A DNA stretch of 56,467 bases, taken from NCBI RefSeq assembly GCF_007896895.1, contig NZ_VOGW01000049.1, positions 7,252 to 63,718 on the forward strand, written 5' to 3'. The notes beneath the pieces were generated by a model. It worked only from the letters and a program-made list of their open reading frames with translations. It had not been told where the DNA came from and searched no databases. Every line of letters begins with the position of its first letter. Position 1 is the stretch's first letter. Below are positions 28,351-37,395 of this stretch, in pieces. The translations under genes and the position numbers were made by a program. The DNA is from Streptomyces misionensis. GTDB lineage: Bacteria; Actinomycetota; Actinomycetes; Streptomycetales; Streptomycetaceae.

Positions 28351-29239
28351 TCAGTCCTCGGCGACGCGGATGATCGTCCTGCCCGAGGTGTGCTCGCCGG
28401 GGGCGAAGGCGCAGGGGGCTTCGGCGAGCGGACGCACAGCGCCGATGAACGGCTTGAGCCGGCCGTCCCGCAGCCGCGTGGCGAGGTCGGCGAGCCGGGC
28501 GCGATCGGGTTCGACGACGAAGAAGACCGCCCGTCCGTCCCTGGGCCGGACCCTGGGCGGCATGACGATGGTGACCAGCGTGCCACCGGGCCTGACCAGG
28601 GCGGCCGAGCGGTCGAGGACGTCGCCGCCGATCACGTCGAACACGACGTCGACGTCACCGGCGTCCTCCAGCTCGTCGGTCTCCAGGTCGATGAAGGTGT
28701 CGACGCCGAGTGCGAGTGCCCGGTCCCGGCCGGAGGCCCGGCCGGTGCCGATGACGCGGGCGCCGGCCTCGCGGGCGAGCTGTACCGCGATCGAGCCGAC
28801 GCCGCCGGCGGCACCATGGATCAGGACGGTCTGGCCCGTGGTGAGGCGGCCGTGGTCGAACAGGCCCTGCCAGGCGGTCAGCCCGGAGACCGGCAGCACG
28901 GCGGCCACGGTGTGGTCGACGTCCGCTGGTGTACTCGGCGAGCGTGCCGTTTCGGGCCCAGTCGGCCAGCCCGAACACCCGCTGTCCGACGCTCAGTCCG
29001 GTGGTGCCGTACCCCAGCTCCGCGACGACACCGGACAGTTCGTGCCCGGGCACGCTCGGCGTCCGGTCGCGGCCGGCCCGATCGGTCCACGTGGCGGGCC
29101 AGTCCAGCTCGCCCCGGGTGAACCCGGCGGCGTGCACCCGCACGACGACGTCGTTCTCGGCCGCGTGGGGGTAGGGCATGTCGGTCAGGGACATCCCGGA
29201 CGGACCGGCGTGGCGGTCTCGCACAGTGACGGCTTGCAC
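28351..29239 (-). pseudogene. Broken MDR family oxidoreductase
   Basis: Two reading frames together make one zinc-independent MDR oxidoreductase. The N-terminal half begins MQAVTVRDRH at 29239 and runs through AAGFTRGELDW to GTLAEYT. The C-terminal half continues in another frame as ADVDHTVAAVLPVSGLTAWQGLF, through the GAAGGVGSIAVQLA nucleotide site, to the stop at 28351. At the junction (about 28930) only 4 nt separate the two parts, where relatives have about 12 codons, so roughly 32 nt appear to be missing and the frame is lost. A single sequencing indel does not explain this. It is probably a recent pseudogene. Confidence 0.8.
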
Positions 29240-29338
29240 AGGGGTCCTTACGCAGGTGCTCGGCGGCTACACGGTGGATGTATGCCGTGCCGCTCGATCG
29301 ATCTCACCTGCCCGGGCGTCTTCTTTCGCCGTCGTGCC

Positions 29339-29827
29339 TCATTCGGCAGGGATGCGGAACTCGAATTCGGGACGGTCCCACGGCACGGCGGGCGGGTTCG
29401 CGCGCGCGGTCCCCGTCCGCACCGCGCCGACGCGGTGGTAGAAGTCCTCGGCGGGAACATGCGACACGACCTTGACACGGTCGATCCCGGCGGCTCGGGC
29501 CTCGGACCGCATGTGCGCGACGAGCATGCGCCCGATTCCCCGTCCTTGCGCCTCGTCGGCGACGAACAGCAGGTCGAGCTCCGGTGGCGCGAGGACGAGC
29601 GAGTAGAACCCGAGGACCTGGTCCCCGTGCTCCCCGGCGCCGACGGCGACGAAGGCGCGGTGGGCCTCCAGGTAGTCGGGACCGACCCGGTAGCCCGCGA
29701 CCGCGGCCGCGTACTGCCCCTTGTAGGCACCCGACCCGCGCACGAGCCGCGTGAGCCGTTTGGCGTCCCGCGCGACGGTCCTCCGTATCGTGATCTGCCG
29801 GCTGACCGGAGAATTGCGTGAACCCAT
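29339..29827 (-). CDS. GNAT family N-acetyltransferase
   Basis: The protein (162 residues from ATG 29827) has the GNAT core: the acetyl-CoA loop QGRGIGRML near the middle, preceded by the strand ELDLLFVADEA and followed by VKVVSHVPAEDFYHRVGA. An in-frame ATG at 29845 lies further upstream. The 29827 start has a CATACT hexamer 6 nt ahead, consistent with a leaderless message, so it is preferred. The substrate cannot be predicted. It stands alone between a pseudogene and a divergent secreted protein. Confidence 0.8.
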   Translation of the reverse strand: MGSRNSPVSRQITIRRTVARDAKRLTRLVRGSGAYKGQYAAAVAGYRVGPDYLEAHRAFVAVGAGEHGDQVLGFYSLVLAPPELDLLFVADEAQGRGIGRMLVAHMRSEARAAGIDRVKVVSHVPAEDFYHRVGAVRTGTARANPPAVPWDRPEFEFRIPAE

Positions 29828-30057
29828 CGGGCGAGTATGTCGCACCGGGCAGCGCCTTCACCCGGCGGGTCGCCCGAGGGTGCCCCGCCCGCCGCTCGAT
29901 CCCCCCAGCGGAGGCGGTTCGACCGCCCTCGGTTCTTCCGATGAGAGGCTTTCTCGAACAACTGATTTCACGCACGGTGGACCATCCTTTCGAGGCATGT
30001 ACACGACTGCCGGCTGACGCCTACTTTTCTTATGAGAGGCCGATGAAAGGGAGGACC

Positions 30058-30528
30058 ATGCGCAAGCAATTCGCCGTCGTGATCGCGGCTTTCGCCGTTC
30101 TGGGCGCATTCCAGATTCCGTCGGCGGCAGCGTCCCGTGCACCGGAACGCGTTCCGGTGCGATCCACCGCCGTCAAGTCCGACAACGAATACTGGGTCGA
30201 GCCCTATATGCGGTGCAATGAGGACGGCACCGTGGCATTCGGCTACAACGGCGACCCGGAAACCGACTGGGACTGGTACGGGCTTTACTGGGAAGAACCG
30301 AGCGCTTTCCCGGACAGCTTCTACACCGGCATGGTCAACTACACCAACCCTCTGGGCTGGAGGAGTTGGGCATGGTCCTGGGAGAAGAGGAGGGAGGACT
30401 ACACCCCGTACACCAGGGGGCGTTTCACGGTGGTGTACTGGGCTTACGACTACGAGCAGCGAAGGTACTGGAAGAAGAGGTCGACCGGGCTGCACGACAT
30501 CGACTGCTCCCACGGAAGGGCCGCCTGA
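30058..30528 (+). CDS. Small secreted Trp/Tyr-rich protein, function unknown
   Basis: The 156-residue product starts at ATG 30058, 3 nt after a strong AAGGGAGG site. The first 30 residues form a signal peptide (basic MRKQ, hydrophobic core, small residues SAAAS before cleavage). The mature part is rich in Trp and Tyr (WDWYGLYWEEP, WRSWAWSWEKRR) and has two cysteines (MRCNED near the start, IDCSHG at the end) that could form one disulfide. No known domain is recognised. Codon use looks somewhat less GC-biased than in neighbouring genes. It may be an extracellular binding or stress protein; no function is claimed. Confidence 0.75.
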   Translation: MRKQFAVVIAAFAVLGAFQIPSAAASRAPERVPVRSTAVKSDNEYWVEPYMRCNEDGTVAFGYNGDPETDWDWYGLYWEEPSAFPDSFYTGMVNYTNPLGWRSWAWSWEKRREDYTPYTRGRFTVVYWAYDYEQRRYWKKRSTGLHDIDCSHGRAA

Positions 30529-30700
30529 CCGGCGGACGGCCGACCTCGGTCCTGGCACCCCCGCCGGCTTGCGGCGCGACCGTGCCGTCCCGCGAAGTAC
30601 CCCTCCCCCCGACGTGCCGTGCCCCTTAACACCGGTCCGGCCGGTCTCAGCGCGACCGGATACAGTGCGCGAGACGGCAGCCCGGTCAGGGAGGGGAAGC

Positions 30701-31921
30701 GTGACCGACACCAGTGACACCCGGCCCGCCGAGGGAGAAGCGCAAGCGACGCGGCGGAGCCGACTGCACCGCCTGGTGCGCTTCATCCCCCTGATCGCCC
30801 CCGTCCTGCTGTGGGCCGTGCCCTGTGGGGTGCTCCTGTACACCGGGCAGCACTGGCCGCTGCCCGTCACCCTCGCCGGCACCGCCCTGTTCGCCCTCGG
30901 CCTCATCGTCATGCCGCTCGCGATGGTGCGCGGCCACGGCCGGCGCCGGCAGGACCGGGCGGCGATCATCGGTGACACCCTGCTGGGCACCAGCTGGATC
31001 CTGTTCACCTGGTCCGTGCTGCTCGGCGTCCTGTTGCGGCTCGCCCTGACCGTGGCCGGCGTCGGCGAGAGCCAGGACCGGGCCCGGATCGTCACCTGGG
31101 CCGTCCTCGGCACGACCGCCGTACTGCTCGCCTGGGGGTACACCGAGGCCCGCCGCGTGCCGCGCGTGCGCCGGCTCGACGTGCGACTTCCCCGGCTGGG
31201 CGCCGGGTTGGACGGCCTCCGCGTGGTCCTCGTCACCGACACCCACTACGGCCCGCTCGATCGCGCCCGCTGGTCGGCACGGGTATGCGAGACGGTGAAC
31301 ACGCTGGAGGCCGACCTGGTCTGCCACACCGGCGACATCGCGGACGGCACGGCCGAGCGCCGCCGCGCGCAGGCCGCCCCGCTCGCGACCGTGCGGGCCA
31401 CCCGGGCCCGCGTGTACGTCACCGGCAACCACGAGTACTACAGCGAGGCCCAGGGCTGGGTCGATCTGATGGACGAGCTGGGCTGGGAGCCGCTGCGCAA
31501 CCGCCATCTGCTGCTGGAACGCGGTGGCGACACCCTCGTGGTCGCGGGCGTCGACGACGTCACCGCCGAGTCCTCCGGCCTGGCGGGCCACCGCGCCCAC
31601 CTCGCCGGCGCCCTGGACGGCGCCGACCCCGACCTGCCCGTGCTGCTCCTGGCCCACCAGCCCGCGTTCGTCGACCGGGCGGCGGCCGCCGGCATCGACC
31701 TCCAGCTCTCCGGCCACACCCACGGCGGCCAGATCTGGCCCTTCCACCACCTGGTCCGCATCGACCAGCCCGCCCTCGCCGGCCTCAGCCGGCACGGCAC
31801 CCGCACCCTCCTCTACACCAGCCGCGGCACCGGCTTCTGGGGCCCGCCCTTCCGCGTCTTCGCCCCGAGCGAGATCACCCTGCTCGTACTCCGCTCCCCC
31901 CACGCTCCCACCTCGCGGTAG
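30701..31921 (+). CDS. Membrane-anchored metallophosphoesterase
   Basis: From the GTG at 30701 (strong AGGGAGGGG site) the protein has 406 residues. The first 155 contain about four hydrophobic segments. A calcineurin-like phosphoesterase domain follows, with all metal motifs: D-x-H in VTDTHYG, GD in HTGDIADG, GNHEYY, and GHTHGGQIWPF. It resembles the YkuE/YaeI group of membrane-linked phosphoesterases, some of which act on lipid A precursors or phospholipid head groups. Its substrate is unknown. The catalytic domain sits after the last membrane segment. No operon partner. Confidence 0.85.
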   Translation: MTDTSDTRPAEGEAQATRRSRLHRLVRFIPLIAPVLLWAVPCGVLLYTGQHWPLPVTLAGTALFALGLIVMPLAMVRGHGRRRQDRAAIIGDTLLGTSWILFTWSVLLGVLLRLALTVAGVGESQDRARIVTWAVLGTTAVLLAWGYTEARRVPRVRRLDVRLPRLGAGLDGLRVVLVTDTHYGPLDRARWSARVCETVNTLEADLVCHTGDIADGTAERRRAQAAPLATVRATRARVYVTGNHEYYSEAQGWVDLMDELGWEPLRNRHLLLERGGDTLVVAGVDDVTAESSGLAGHRAHLAGALDGADPDLPVLLLAHQPAFVDRAAAAGIDLQLSGHTHGGQIWPFHHLVRIDQPALAGLSRHGTRTLLYTSRGTGFWGPPFRVFAPSEITLLVLRSPHAPTSR

Positions 31922-32149
31922 CCTGACCGGCTGTCGGGGACGCCCCGCTGGGAGGCCGGATGCGCGCCCGCCGTGTGCCGGGGGCGTACGGCAGCCGCAC
32001 GTGACGATGTCCGGGCTGTCCGCCCTCCCCGAGCGGCCGGCGCGGTTCCCGTACGACGCCTCCAGGACGACCAGCCCCGGATGCACCGGGAACGCCACGG
32101 CAACCGCTGCCCACCGTGCCCCGGCCGCGGCGGCGCCCGGGGCACGGTG

Positions 32150-33553
32150 TCACTCCGACAGCAGCTCGCGCACGGCCTGTTCCAGTTCGGCGGGGGTCAC
32201 CGCACCGACCGCCCGCACGATCCCCCGCGCGTCGACCAGGACGTTCGTGGGAACTCCGGTGATGCCGAGCGCGGCGGCGTAGTCGCCGGTCTCGTCCAGC
32301 AGGATCGGCCCCGCGACGTTCCACACGTCGGCGAAGGCGAGCGCCTCGGCGCGCGCGTCGCGCGTCTCCCACACGTTGACATGGATGAAGTCCAGCCCGG
32401 ACCGGGCGGTACGCAGGCGCAGTTCCTCGATGACCGGCGCCTCCGCGTTGCAGGGGCCTCACCAGCTCGCGAAGAAGTTGATCAGGTATCTCTTCTCCGC
32501 CCATTCCCTCGTCGTGCGCACCTCGCCGGTGCGGGCGTCCACCAGGGCGAACTCGGGGACCCTCTTGCCGACCGCCGCGTGCACGGGCGGCCGTTCGGCG
32601 CCGGGCAGCCACGGCCTGTCCACCACGGTGAGCGTGCCGCTCCCGGCGTTCGAGACCAGCAGCCGCCCCGAGGCGGCGTCGATCTGGCAGTCGCCGGGGC
32701 CGTTGCCGACGGTGACGCGGTGCGTCTCCGTCCCGCCGACGGCATCGACGACGCTGACGGTCCCCGCGCCCCGGTTGCAGACGTAGAGCCGGCTTCCGTC
32801 CGGTGCCACGCACATGCCCACGGGCGCCCGCTCCACCCGGACTTCGTCCAGTGGGCGGCCCGTCGCCAGGGACAGCCGCAGCACCGTGCTGTGCAGGGAA
32901 CCGGCCACGTAGAGCTGGTCGGTCACCGGGTTGACGACGGTCTTGCACGGTCCTTCGCCGACGGCGATCCGCCCCAGCGGGCGCAGGGTCTCCGTGTCGA
33001 ACACGGTCAGTGAGGCGGACATGAAGTTCGCGCAGTAACCGCGTCCCCGTTCACCGTCCACGGCGATGCTTCCCGCGCCGAGCTCGGCGGGGATGGTCCC
33101 GATCACCTCCAGGCGGTCGGCGTCGATGGCCGTGATCGTGCCGGCCGCGGTGTTGCCGCAGAAGATTCGCCGTCGCGCCGGGTCGTGCCCCAGCCCTGCC
33201 GGATAGGCGTCCTTCCCGACGGGGATCTGTGCGACCCGAACGGCGGTGTCGGCATCGAGGACGGTGACGGTGTCGGAGCGGGCGTCGGCCGTGAACAGCC
33301 GTCTGCTCGGCAGATCCAGCACGACGGGGATCGGTTCTCTTCCCACGCCGGCCCGCCACACCGGAACGCAGCGGTCCAGGTCCACGGCGACGACCGCGTC
33401 GTCGCGGGAGCAGGCCACATAGGCGCGGCGCGCCGCGGTGTCCACGGCCACGGCTTCCGGACCGGCGCCGAGCCGTGGCTCCGCCACCACCGTGTGCGCC
33501 CGCTCGGCCCGGCAGGCCGGACCGCTCGGCCGAGGAGGCAGATTGCCAGTCAT
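32150..33553 (-). CDS. YncE-like beta-propeller fused to thioredoxin/TlpA domain, in-frame TGA at the CxxC motif
   Basis: Codons 1-345 (ATG 33553) form a YVTN/YncE-type propeller with repeated strands such as AVAVDTAARRAYVAC, TVTVLDAD and GTVSVVDAV. Residues from about 335 begin a TlpA/ResA-like thioredoxin domain (GKRVPEFALVDARTGEVRT). The redox motif reads F-F-A-S-W-(TGA)-G-P-C, the TGA being codon 365 at 32459-32461. After it 102 codons stay open in the same frame and encode a well-preserved domain, including NAEAPVIEELR, the cis-Pro block GVPTNVLVD and a normal C-terminus. Either the TGA is read as selenocysteine, or a TGC-to-TGA change has recently killed the redox domain. There is no exported-signal start, though such domains usually act outside the membrane. 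Confidence 0.75.
32415..32442 (-). other. Candidate bSECIS-like hairpin after the in-frame TGA
   Basis: In the mRNA sense, 16 nt after the TGA, the arm AGGCGC pairs perfectly with GCGCCU across a 16-nt loop that contains GGUC at +24 to +27. Bacterial selenocysteine elements sit at about this distance and show a G or GGU in the loop. The loop is large, and such hairpins arise by chance in GC-rich coding DNA, so this is only a candidate. Confidence 0.2.
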
Positions 33554-33866
33554 GGCCCCTGTTCTTGACGGAAGACCGCGGAACGAAACGCCTGGGTCCG
33601 CCCATTGGAGCCATCCGGGGCGGGTGCGACCCGTCCGCCTTTCACTGCGGCGCACGCCGGTCCGCGACCGCGAGAGCGGACTTCCGGCGACCGGCCGGCC
33701 CCGCGCCCGCTGCCGGACCGCCGCGCGGCCGAGGCGACGGCCGGTCCTCCACCGGGCCCGCCGCACCCGGGCCATGGCGATGCGGCGTCAACGCCTGCTG
33801 CGCTCGTTGGAGTGATCTTGCCGCCGTGGAGACATGGCCGCTGCTCTCGCCGCCGATCCAACAGGC
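33554..33866. other. Intergenic region between divergent genes, nothing clear
   Basis: These 313 bp separate the propeller/thioredoxin gene from the SGNH hydrolase. Short frames exist on both strands, but none has a convincing ribosome site, domain or codon pattern. No strong palindrome or terminator was seen. It presumably holds the two divergent promoters. Confidence 0.5.
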
Positions 33867-35042
33867 ATGAGTCCTTACAGGCGTAAAACGGGGATCGCGG
33901 TCGCGGCCGCCGCGGCAGGGGCCGCCCTGTGTATGGCGGGGTTCGCGCCGGCCGGTGCGGTACAGGCGCAGAGCAGGGCCGAGACGCCGTGGGTGGTGTC
34001 GCTGGGCGACAGCTTCATCTCGGGCGAGGCGGGCCGATGGGCCGGCAACAGCAACGACCGCGCCGACGGCCACGCGCACACCGATCGGGCCTTCGACGCC
34101 GCGACGGCCACGACCGATGCGCATCGGGTGTACGGCACCTCCTACGACGACGGCTGCAACCGTTCCGACAGCGCCGAGGTCAACTCCGCGCCCGTCCAGA
34201 ACCGTCGTCTCAACCTCGCCTGCTCGGGCGCCACCTCCACCGCGATTCTGCTGCCCGAGCACGGCGGAAGCCCCTTCAAGACGGAACCGTCCCAGGCGAA
34301 GCAGCTCCAGGACGCCGTCACCGGTCACGCCGTGCGCGCGGTCGTCGTGTCCGTCGGGGGCAACGACCTCGGCTTCGAGAGCGTCATCACCTCCTGCGCG
34401 AAGAGCTTCCTCAAGCCGATCGGCGCCACCCCCTGTGCTCCGACCGAGGGGCCGCTGGTGCGGGACCGGCTGCCCGCGATGCGCACGGCGGCCGAAAAGG
34501 CACTGGCCGACATCACCACCGCCATGGCCCGGGCGGGCCACCCGAAGGGCAGCTACCGCCTGATCCTCCAGTCGTACCCCTCCCCCCTGCCCGACGGCGA
34601 GCGGATGCGCTACCCGGGAGACGGTTACGACCGCCTGACGCAAGGCGGCTGTCCCTTCTTCGACAAGGACCTCACCTGGGCCCACGACGAACTCGTCCCG
34701 GAGATCAGCACCACCCTGGCCTCGGCCGCCCGCACGGCCGGAGCGGAATTCCTCGACCTGTCCCGCGCCTTCGACGGCCGGGAGGTCTGCTCCACCACCA
34801 CCGCCCAGGCCGGCCCCGGCCGGCCGCCCTCCGGCCGCACCAGTGAATGGGTCCGCTTCGTGACCACCGGCGCCGGACAGGGCCAGCGGCAGGAGTCCCT
34901 GCACCCCGACTACTACGGCCAGCAAGCCCTGGGTACCTGCCTCGGCCTCCAGCTCGACCGGTCCCCCGGCAGCTACTCCTGCACCAACACCCCGGGGACC
35001 GGCCCCGCCGACATGCGCCTGCGGCCCGCGGCCTCCCCCTGA
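33867..35042 (+). CDS. Secreted SGNH/GDSL-family hydrolase (lipase/esterase)
   Basis: From the ATG at 33867 (391 residues) the protein has a typical signal peptide (MSPYRRK, Ala-rich core, cleavage near AVQAQS). Block I follows as VSLGDSFISGEAG, block III as VSVGGNDLGF, and the catalytic Asp/His block as LHPDYYGQ near the C-terminus. These are the SGNH catalytic features, and several Cys pairs suit an extracellular enzyme. The family includes Streptomyces secreted lipases. A second in-frame ATG at 33834 has GGAG 5 nt ahead and could add 11 residues, but it fits the signal peptide less well. Confidence 0.85.
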   Translation: MSPYRRKTGIAVAAAAAGAALCMAGFAPAGAVQAQSRAETPWVVSLGDSFISGEAGRWAGNSNDRADGHAHTDRAFDAATATTDAHRVYGTSYDDGCNRSDSAEVNSAPVQNRRLNLACSGATSTAILLPEHGGSPFKTEPSQAKQLQDAVTGHAVRAVVVSVGGNDLGFESVITSCAKSFLKPIGATPCAPTEGPLVRDRLPAMRTAAEKALADITTAMARAGHPKGSYRLILQSYPSPLPDGERMRYPGDGYDRLTQGGCPFFDKDLTWAHDELVPEISTTLASAARTAGAEFLDLSRAFDGREVCSTTTAQAGPGRPPSGRTSEWVRFVTTGAGQGQRQESLHPDYYGQQALGTCLGLQLDRSPGSYSCTNTPGTGPADMRLRPAASP

Positions 35043-35077
35043 CGAGCCGGTCACGCGTCCCGCACGCCGGCGTCCGC

Positions 35078-35115
35078 GCGGGGCGGCCACTCGGGTGGCC
35101 GAGAGGCCGCCCCGC
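35078..35115. terminator. Bidirectional terminator-like hairpin
   Basis: GCGGGGCGGCC (35078-35088) is perfectly complementary to GGCCGCCCCGC (35105-35115). A competing inner 7-bp stem (CGGCCAC/GTGGCCG) lies inside it. It sits between the convergent ends of the SGNH hydrolase and the GlxA-type regulator. No U-tract follows, as is usual in Streptomyces. Confidence 0.65.
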
Positions 35116-35264
35116 CGCACCCTTCGGGGGCCGCTCAGCGCGCTCCCCTCCGGCGGCGCCCGCCGAAGCCGGAACCGCGTCGGCCGCCGCCATGCTCTGC
35201 CCCGATCGGTACGAGGGCGACGACCGCCGTCGGCGAGCCGAGCACCGGACCGGATCGCGGCCCC

Positions 35265-36293
35265 TCACATCGCGTCACCCGGACGTCGTGACCGATGCCG
35301 TCCCGGCGCGCCGGCGGGGGCGAGCTCCGGCTCCGGTGCGTGGTGGGTGCGGCGGTAGGCCAGGGGTGACAGGCCCAGGTACGTGTAGAAGTGCTTGCGC
35401 AGGGCCACGGGGTCGCCGAAGCCGCAGGCGGTGGCGATCCGCGCGACGGGCAGGTCGGTGGACTCCAGCAGCAGGCGCGCGTGCTCCAGTCGCCGCTGCG
35501 CCAGCCACTTCAGCGGGCTGGTGCCCACCTCGCCGCGGAACCGCCGGGTGAAGGTGCGCACGCTCATGTGCGCGTGCCGGGCCATGTCCTCCAGGGCGAT
35601 CGGCTCGGCCAGCCGCTCCAGCGCCCACTGCCGGGTCGCCGAAGTCGAACGGTCGGTGTCCTGCGGCACCGGGTGCTCGATGAACTGCGCCTGCCCGCCC
35701 TCGCGCCACGGCGCCACCACACAGCGCCGCGCGGCGGCGGAGGCCACCGCCGCCCCGTGGTCCAGACGGACCAGGTGCAGGCACAGGTCGATGCCGGCCG
35801 CTCCGCCGGCGGACGTGAGGATGCGTCCGTTGTCGACGAAGAGCACGTCCGGATCGACCTCGACGTCGGGGAACAGCCGCGCCAGCGCGTCGCACAGCGC
35901 CCAGTGCGTGGTGGCCCGCCGGCCGTCCAGCAGACCGGCCGCCGCGAGCAGGAAGGCCGAGGTGCACAGGCTGACGATGCGGGTCCGCGGCCGTATCCGG
36001 GCCAGCGCCGCGGCGAGTTCCCCGGGGAGCGTGCCGGTCGCGAGCAGATGCTCGGTGGGCTCCTGCGTGGCGAGCACGACGGTGTCCGCGGTCTCCAGCG
36101 CCGACTCGTCGTGGTCGACCACGATCCGGTAGTCCTCGTGGGTGCGTACCGGCCGGCCGCCGAGGGAGCAGGTGACGACGGAGTACAGACGGGTCCCGTC
36201 CGGTTCACAGGCCTCGTTGAACACCCGGGCCGGGATGCCCAGGTCCAGGGGCAGGACTCCGTCGAGGGCGAGTACGGCGACACGATGCGGCAT
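35265..36293 (-). CDS. GlxA-type transcriptional regulator (DJ-1/PfpI domain plus AraC HTH)
   Basis: The 342-residue protein starts at ATG 36293. Residues 1-190 form a DJ-1/PfpI-like domain opening MPHRVAVLALDGVLPLDLGIP, with the nucleophile-elbow equivalent SLCTSAFLLAAAG. Residues about 215-320 form an AraC double helix-turn-helix (MARHAHMSVRTFTRRFRGE and IATACGFGDPVALRKHF). Such regulators usually activate a nearby target. The divergent MDR oxidoreductase at 36409 is the likely one. A TACCAT box lies 7 nt before the ATG, implying a leaderless mRNA. Confidence 0.9.
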   Translation of the reverse strand: MPHRVAVLALDGVLPLDLGIPARVFNEACEPDGTRLYSVVTCSLGGRPVRTHEDYRIVVDHDESALETADTVVLATQEPTEHLLATGTLPGELAAALARIRPRTRIVSLCTSAFLLAAAGLLDGRRATTHWALCDALARLFPDVEVDPDVLFVDNGRILTSAGGAAGIDLCLHLVRLDHGAAVASAAARRCVVAPWREGGQAQFIEHPVPQDTDRSTSATRQWALERLAEPIALEDMARHAHMSVRTFTRRFRGEVGTSPLKWLAQRRLEHARLLLESTDLPVARIATACGFGDPVALRKHFYTYLGLSPLAYRRTHHAPEPELAPAGAPGRHRSRRPGDAM

Positions 36294-36300
36294 GGCCGGA

Positions 36301-36306
36301 ATGGTA
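36301..36306 (-). promoter_or_regulatory. -10 box, leaderless start of the GlxA-type regulator
   Basis: On the minus strand TACCAT is followed by 7 nt and then the ATG at 36293, which places the transcription start at the start codon. No ribosome site is visible. Confidence 0.5.
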
Positions 36307-36355
36307 CGACAGGTGACCCTCCGGCCACTCACCCGTCCCGGCGCGCGCACGCCAC

Positions 36356-36395
36356 TGTTTCCTCTGCCGGGGTCGCGGCCCCGGCAGAGGAAACA
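36356..36395. repeat. Perfect 17-bp inverted repeat in the divergent control region
   Basis: TGTTTCCTCTGCCGGGG (36356-36372) and its exact complement (36379-36395) flank the 6-nt loop TCGCGG. The repeat lies between the GlxA-type regulator and the MDR gene, ending 13 nt before the MDR ATG. It could be an operator for the regulator, an RNA hairpin that limits translation of the MDR gene, or a transcription barrier between the two genes. Confidence 0.75.
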
Positions 36396-36408
36396 GAGTG
36401 GGACAGAC

Positions 36409-37395
36409 ATGAGTGAGGACAACGACAACATGAGCGAGCACACCATGCGGGCCGTCACCGTCACCGGGTTCGGCGGGCCGGAGGTGCTGAGCGTCGAGGA
36501 GGTCTCGCGCCCCGAGCCGTTGCCGACGGAGGTGCTGGTGCGTGTGCACGCGGCCGGCGTCAACCCGGTGGACTGGAAGACCCGCGAAGGCCAGGGCATG
36601 GCCGGGCTCCAGACGTTCCCGCTGATCCTGGGCTGGGACGTCTCCGGGGTCGTCGAGGAGGTCGGCTTCGGTGTCACCACGCTCGCGCCCGGCGACGAGG
36701 TGTACGCCATGCCGTGGTTCCCGCGCGCCGCCGGCGGCTACGCCGAGTACGTGACCGCACCCGCCCGCCAGTGGGCCCGCAAGCCGGCCACCCTGGACCA
36801 CGTGCACGCGGCCGCCGTGCCGCTGGCGGCGCTGACCGCCTGGCAGACCTTGGTCGACACCGCCCACGTGCGGGCCGGCCGGCGCGTCCTGATCACGGCC
36901 GCCGCCGGCGGAGTCGGCCACTTCGCGGTCCAGTTCGCCCGGCACCTGGGCGCCCATGTGATCGCCACCGCCAGTGCCGCACGCCACTCGTGGCTCAAGG
37001 AGCTGGGCGCCGAGGAGACCATCGACTACACCACCACCCGCTTCGAGGACGTCGTCCGGGACGTCGACGTCGTCATCGACCTGGTGGGCGACGCCCACGA
37101 CCGGACCAGCACCCGCTCGCTCGAGGTCCTGCGCCCGGGCGGCCTGCTGGTCGCCGTTCCCTCCGGTGTCTCCCCGGACCTGGCCCGGGCCGGCGAGGCG
37201 GCCGGCGTGCGGGTCACTCCGTACCTGGTCGAGCCGGACGGCACGGCGCTGGCCACGATCGCGGGCCTGATCGACGCCGGCGAGGTCAGGGTCGAGGTGG
37301 AGGAGACCTTCCCGCTGGAGCAGGCCGGCACGGCCCACGCCCGCGTCGAGGCCGGCCGCACCCGCGGCAAGATCGTCCTCACCGTCGCCGACTGA
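36409..37395 (+). CDS. Zinc-independent MDR family NADP-dependent oxidoreductase
   Basis: The protein has 328 residues from ATG 36409; in-frame ATGs at 36430 and 36445 are alternatives, the last being the usual start of the family (MRAVTVTGFGGPEVL). It shows AAGVNPVDWKTREG near residue 50, the nucleotide loop AAAGGVGHFAVQFA near 165, and the closing GRTRGKIVLTV. Like its relatives it lacks the structural zinc cysteines. It lies opposite the GlxA-type regulator and downstream of the long inverted repeat, which probably control it. Substrate unknown. Confidence 0.85.
   Translation: MSEDNDNMSEHTMRAVTVTGFGGPEVLSVEEVSRPEPLPTEVLVRVHAAGVNPVDWKTREGQGMAGLQTFPLILGWDVSGVVEEVGFGVTTLAPGDEVYAMPWFPRAAGGYAEYVTAPARQWARKPATLDHVHAAAVPLAALTAWQTLVDTAHVRAGRRVLITAAAGGVGHFAVQFARHLGAHVIATASAARHSWLKELGAEETIDYTTTRFEDVVRDVDVVIDLVGDAHDRTSTRSLEVLRPGGLLVAVPSGVSPDLARAGEAAGVRVTPYLVEPDGTALATIAGLIDAGEVRVEVEETFPLEQAGTAHARVEAGRTRGKIVLTVAD

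Noticed and set aside
30137..30700. Upstream extension of the metallophosphoesterase frame
   Set aside because: It is a shadow of the secreted protein gene. The GTG at 30701 has a strong AGGGAGGGG site.
32150..32374. Treating the C-terminal thioredoxin piece as a separate 74-residue gene
   Set aside because: It is in the same frame as the upstream domain with no gap beyond the TGA codon, and the first ATG would omit half of the thioredoxin fold.
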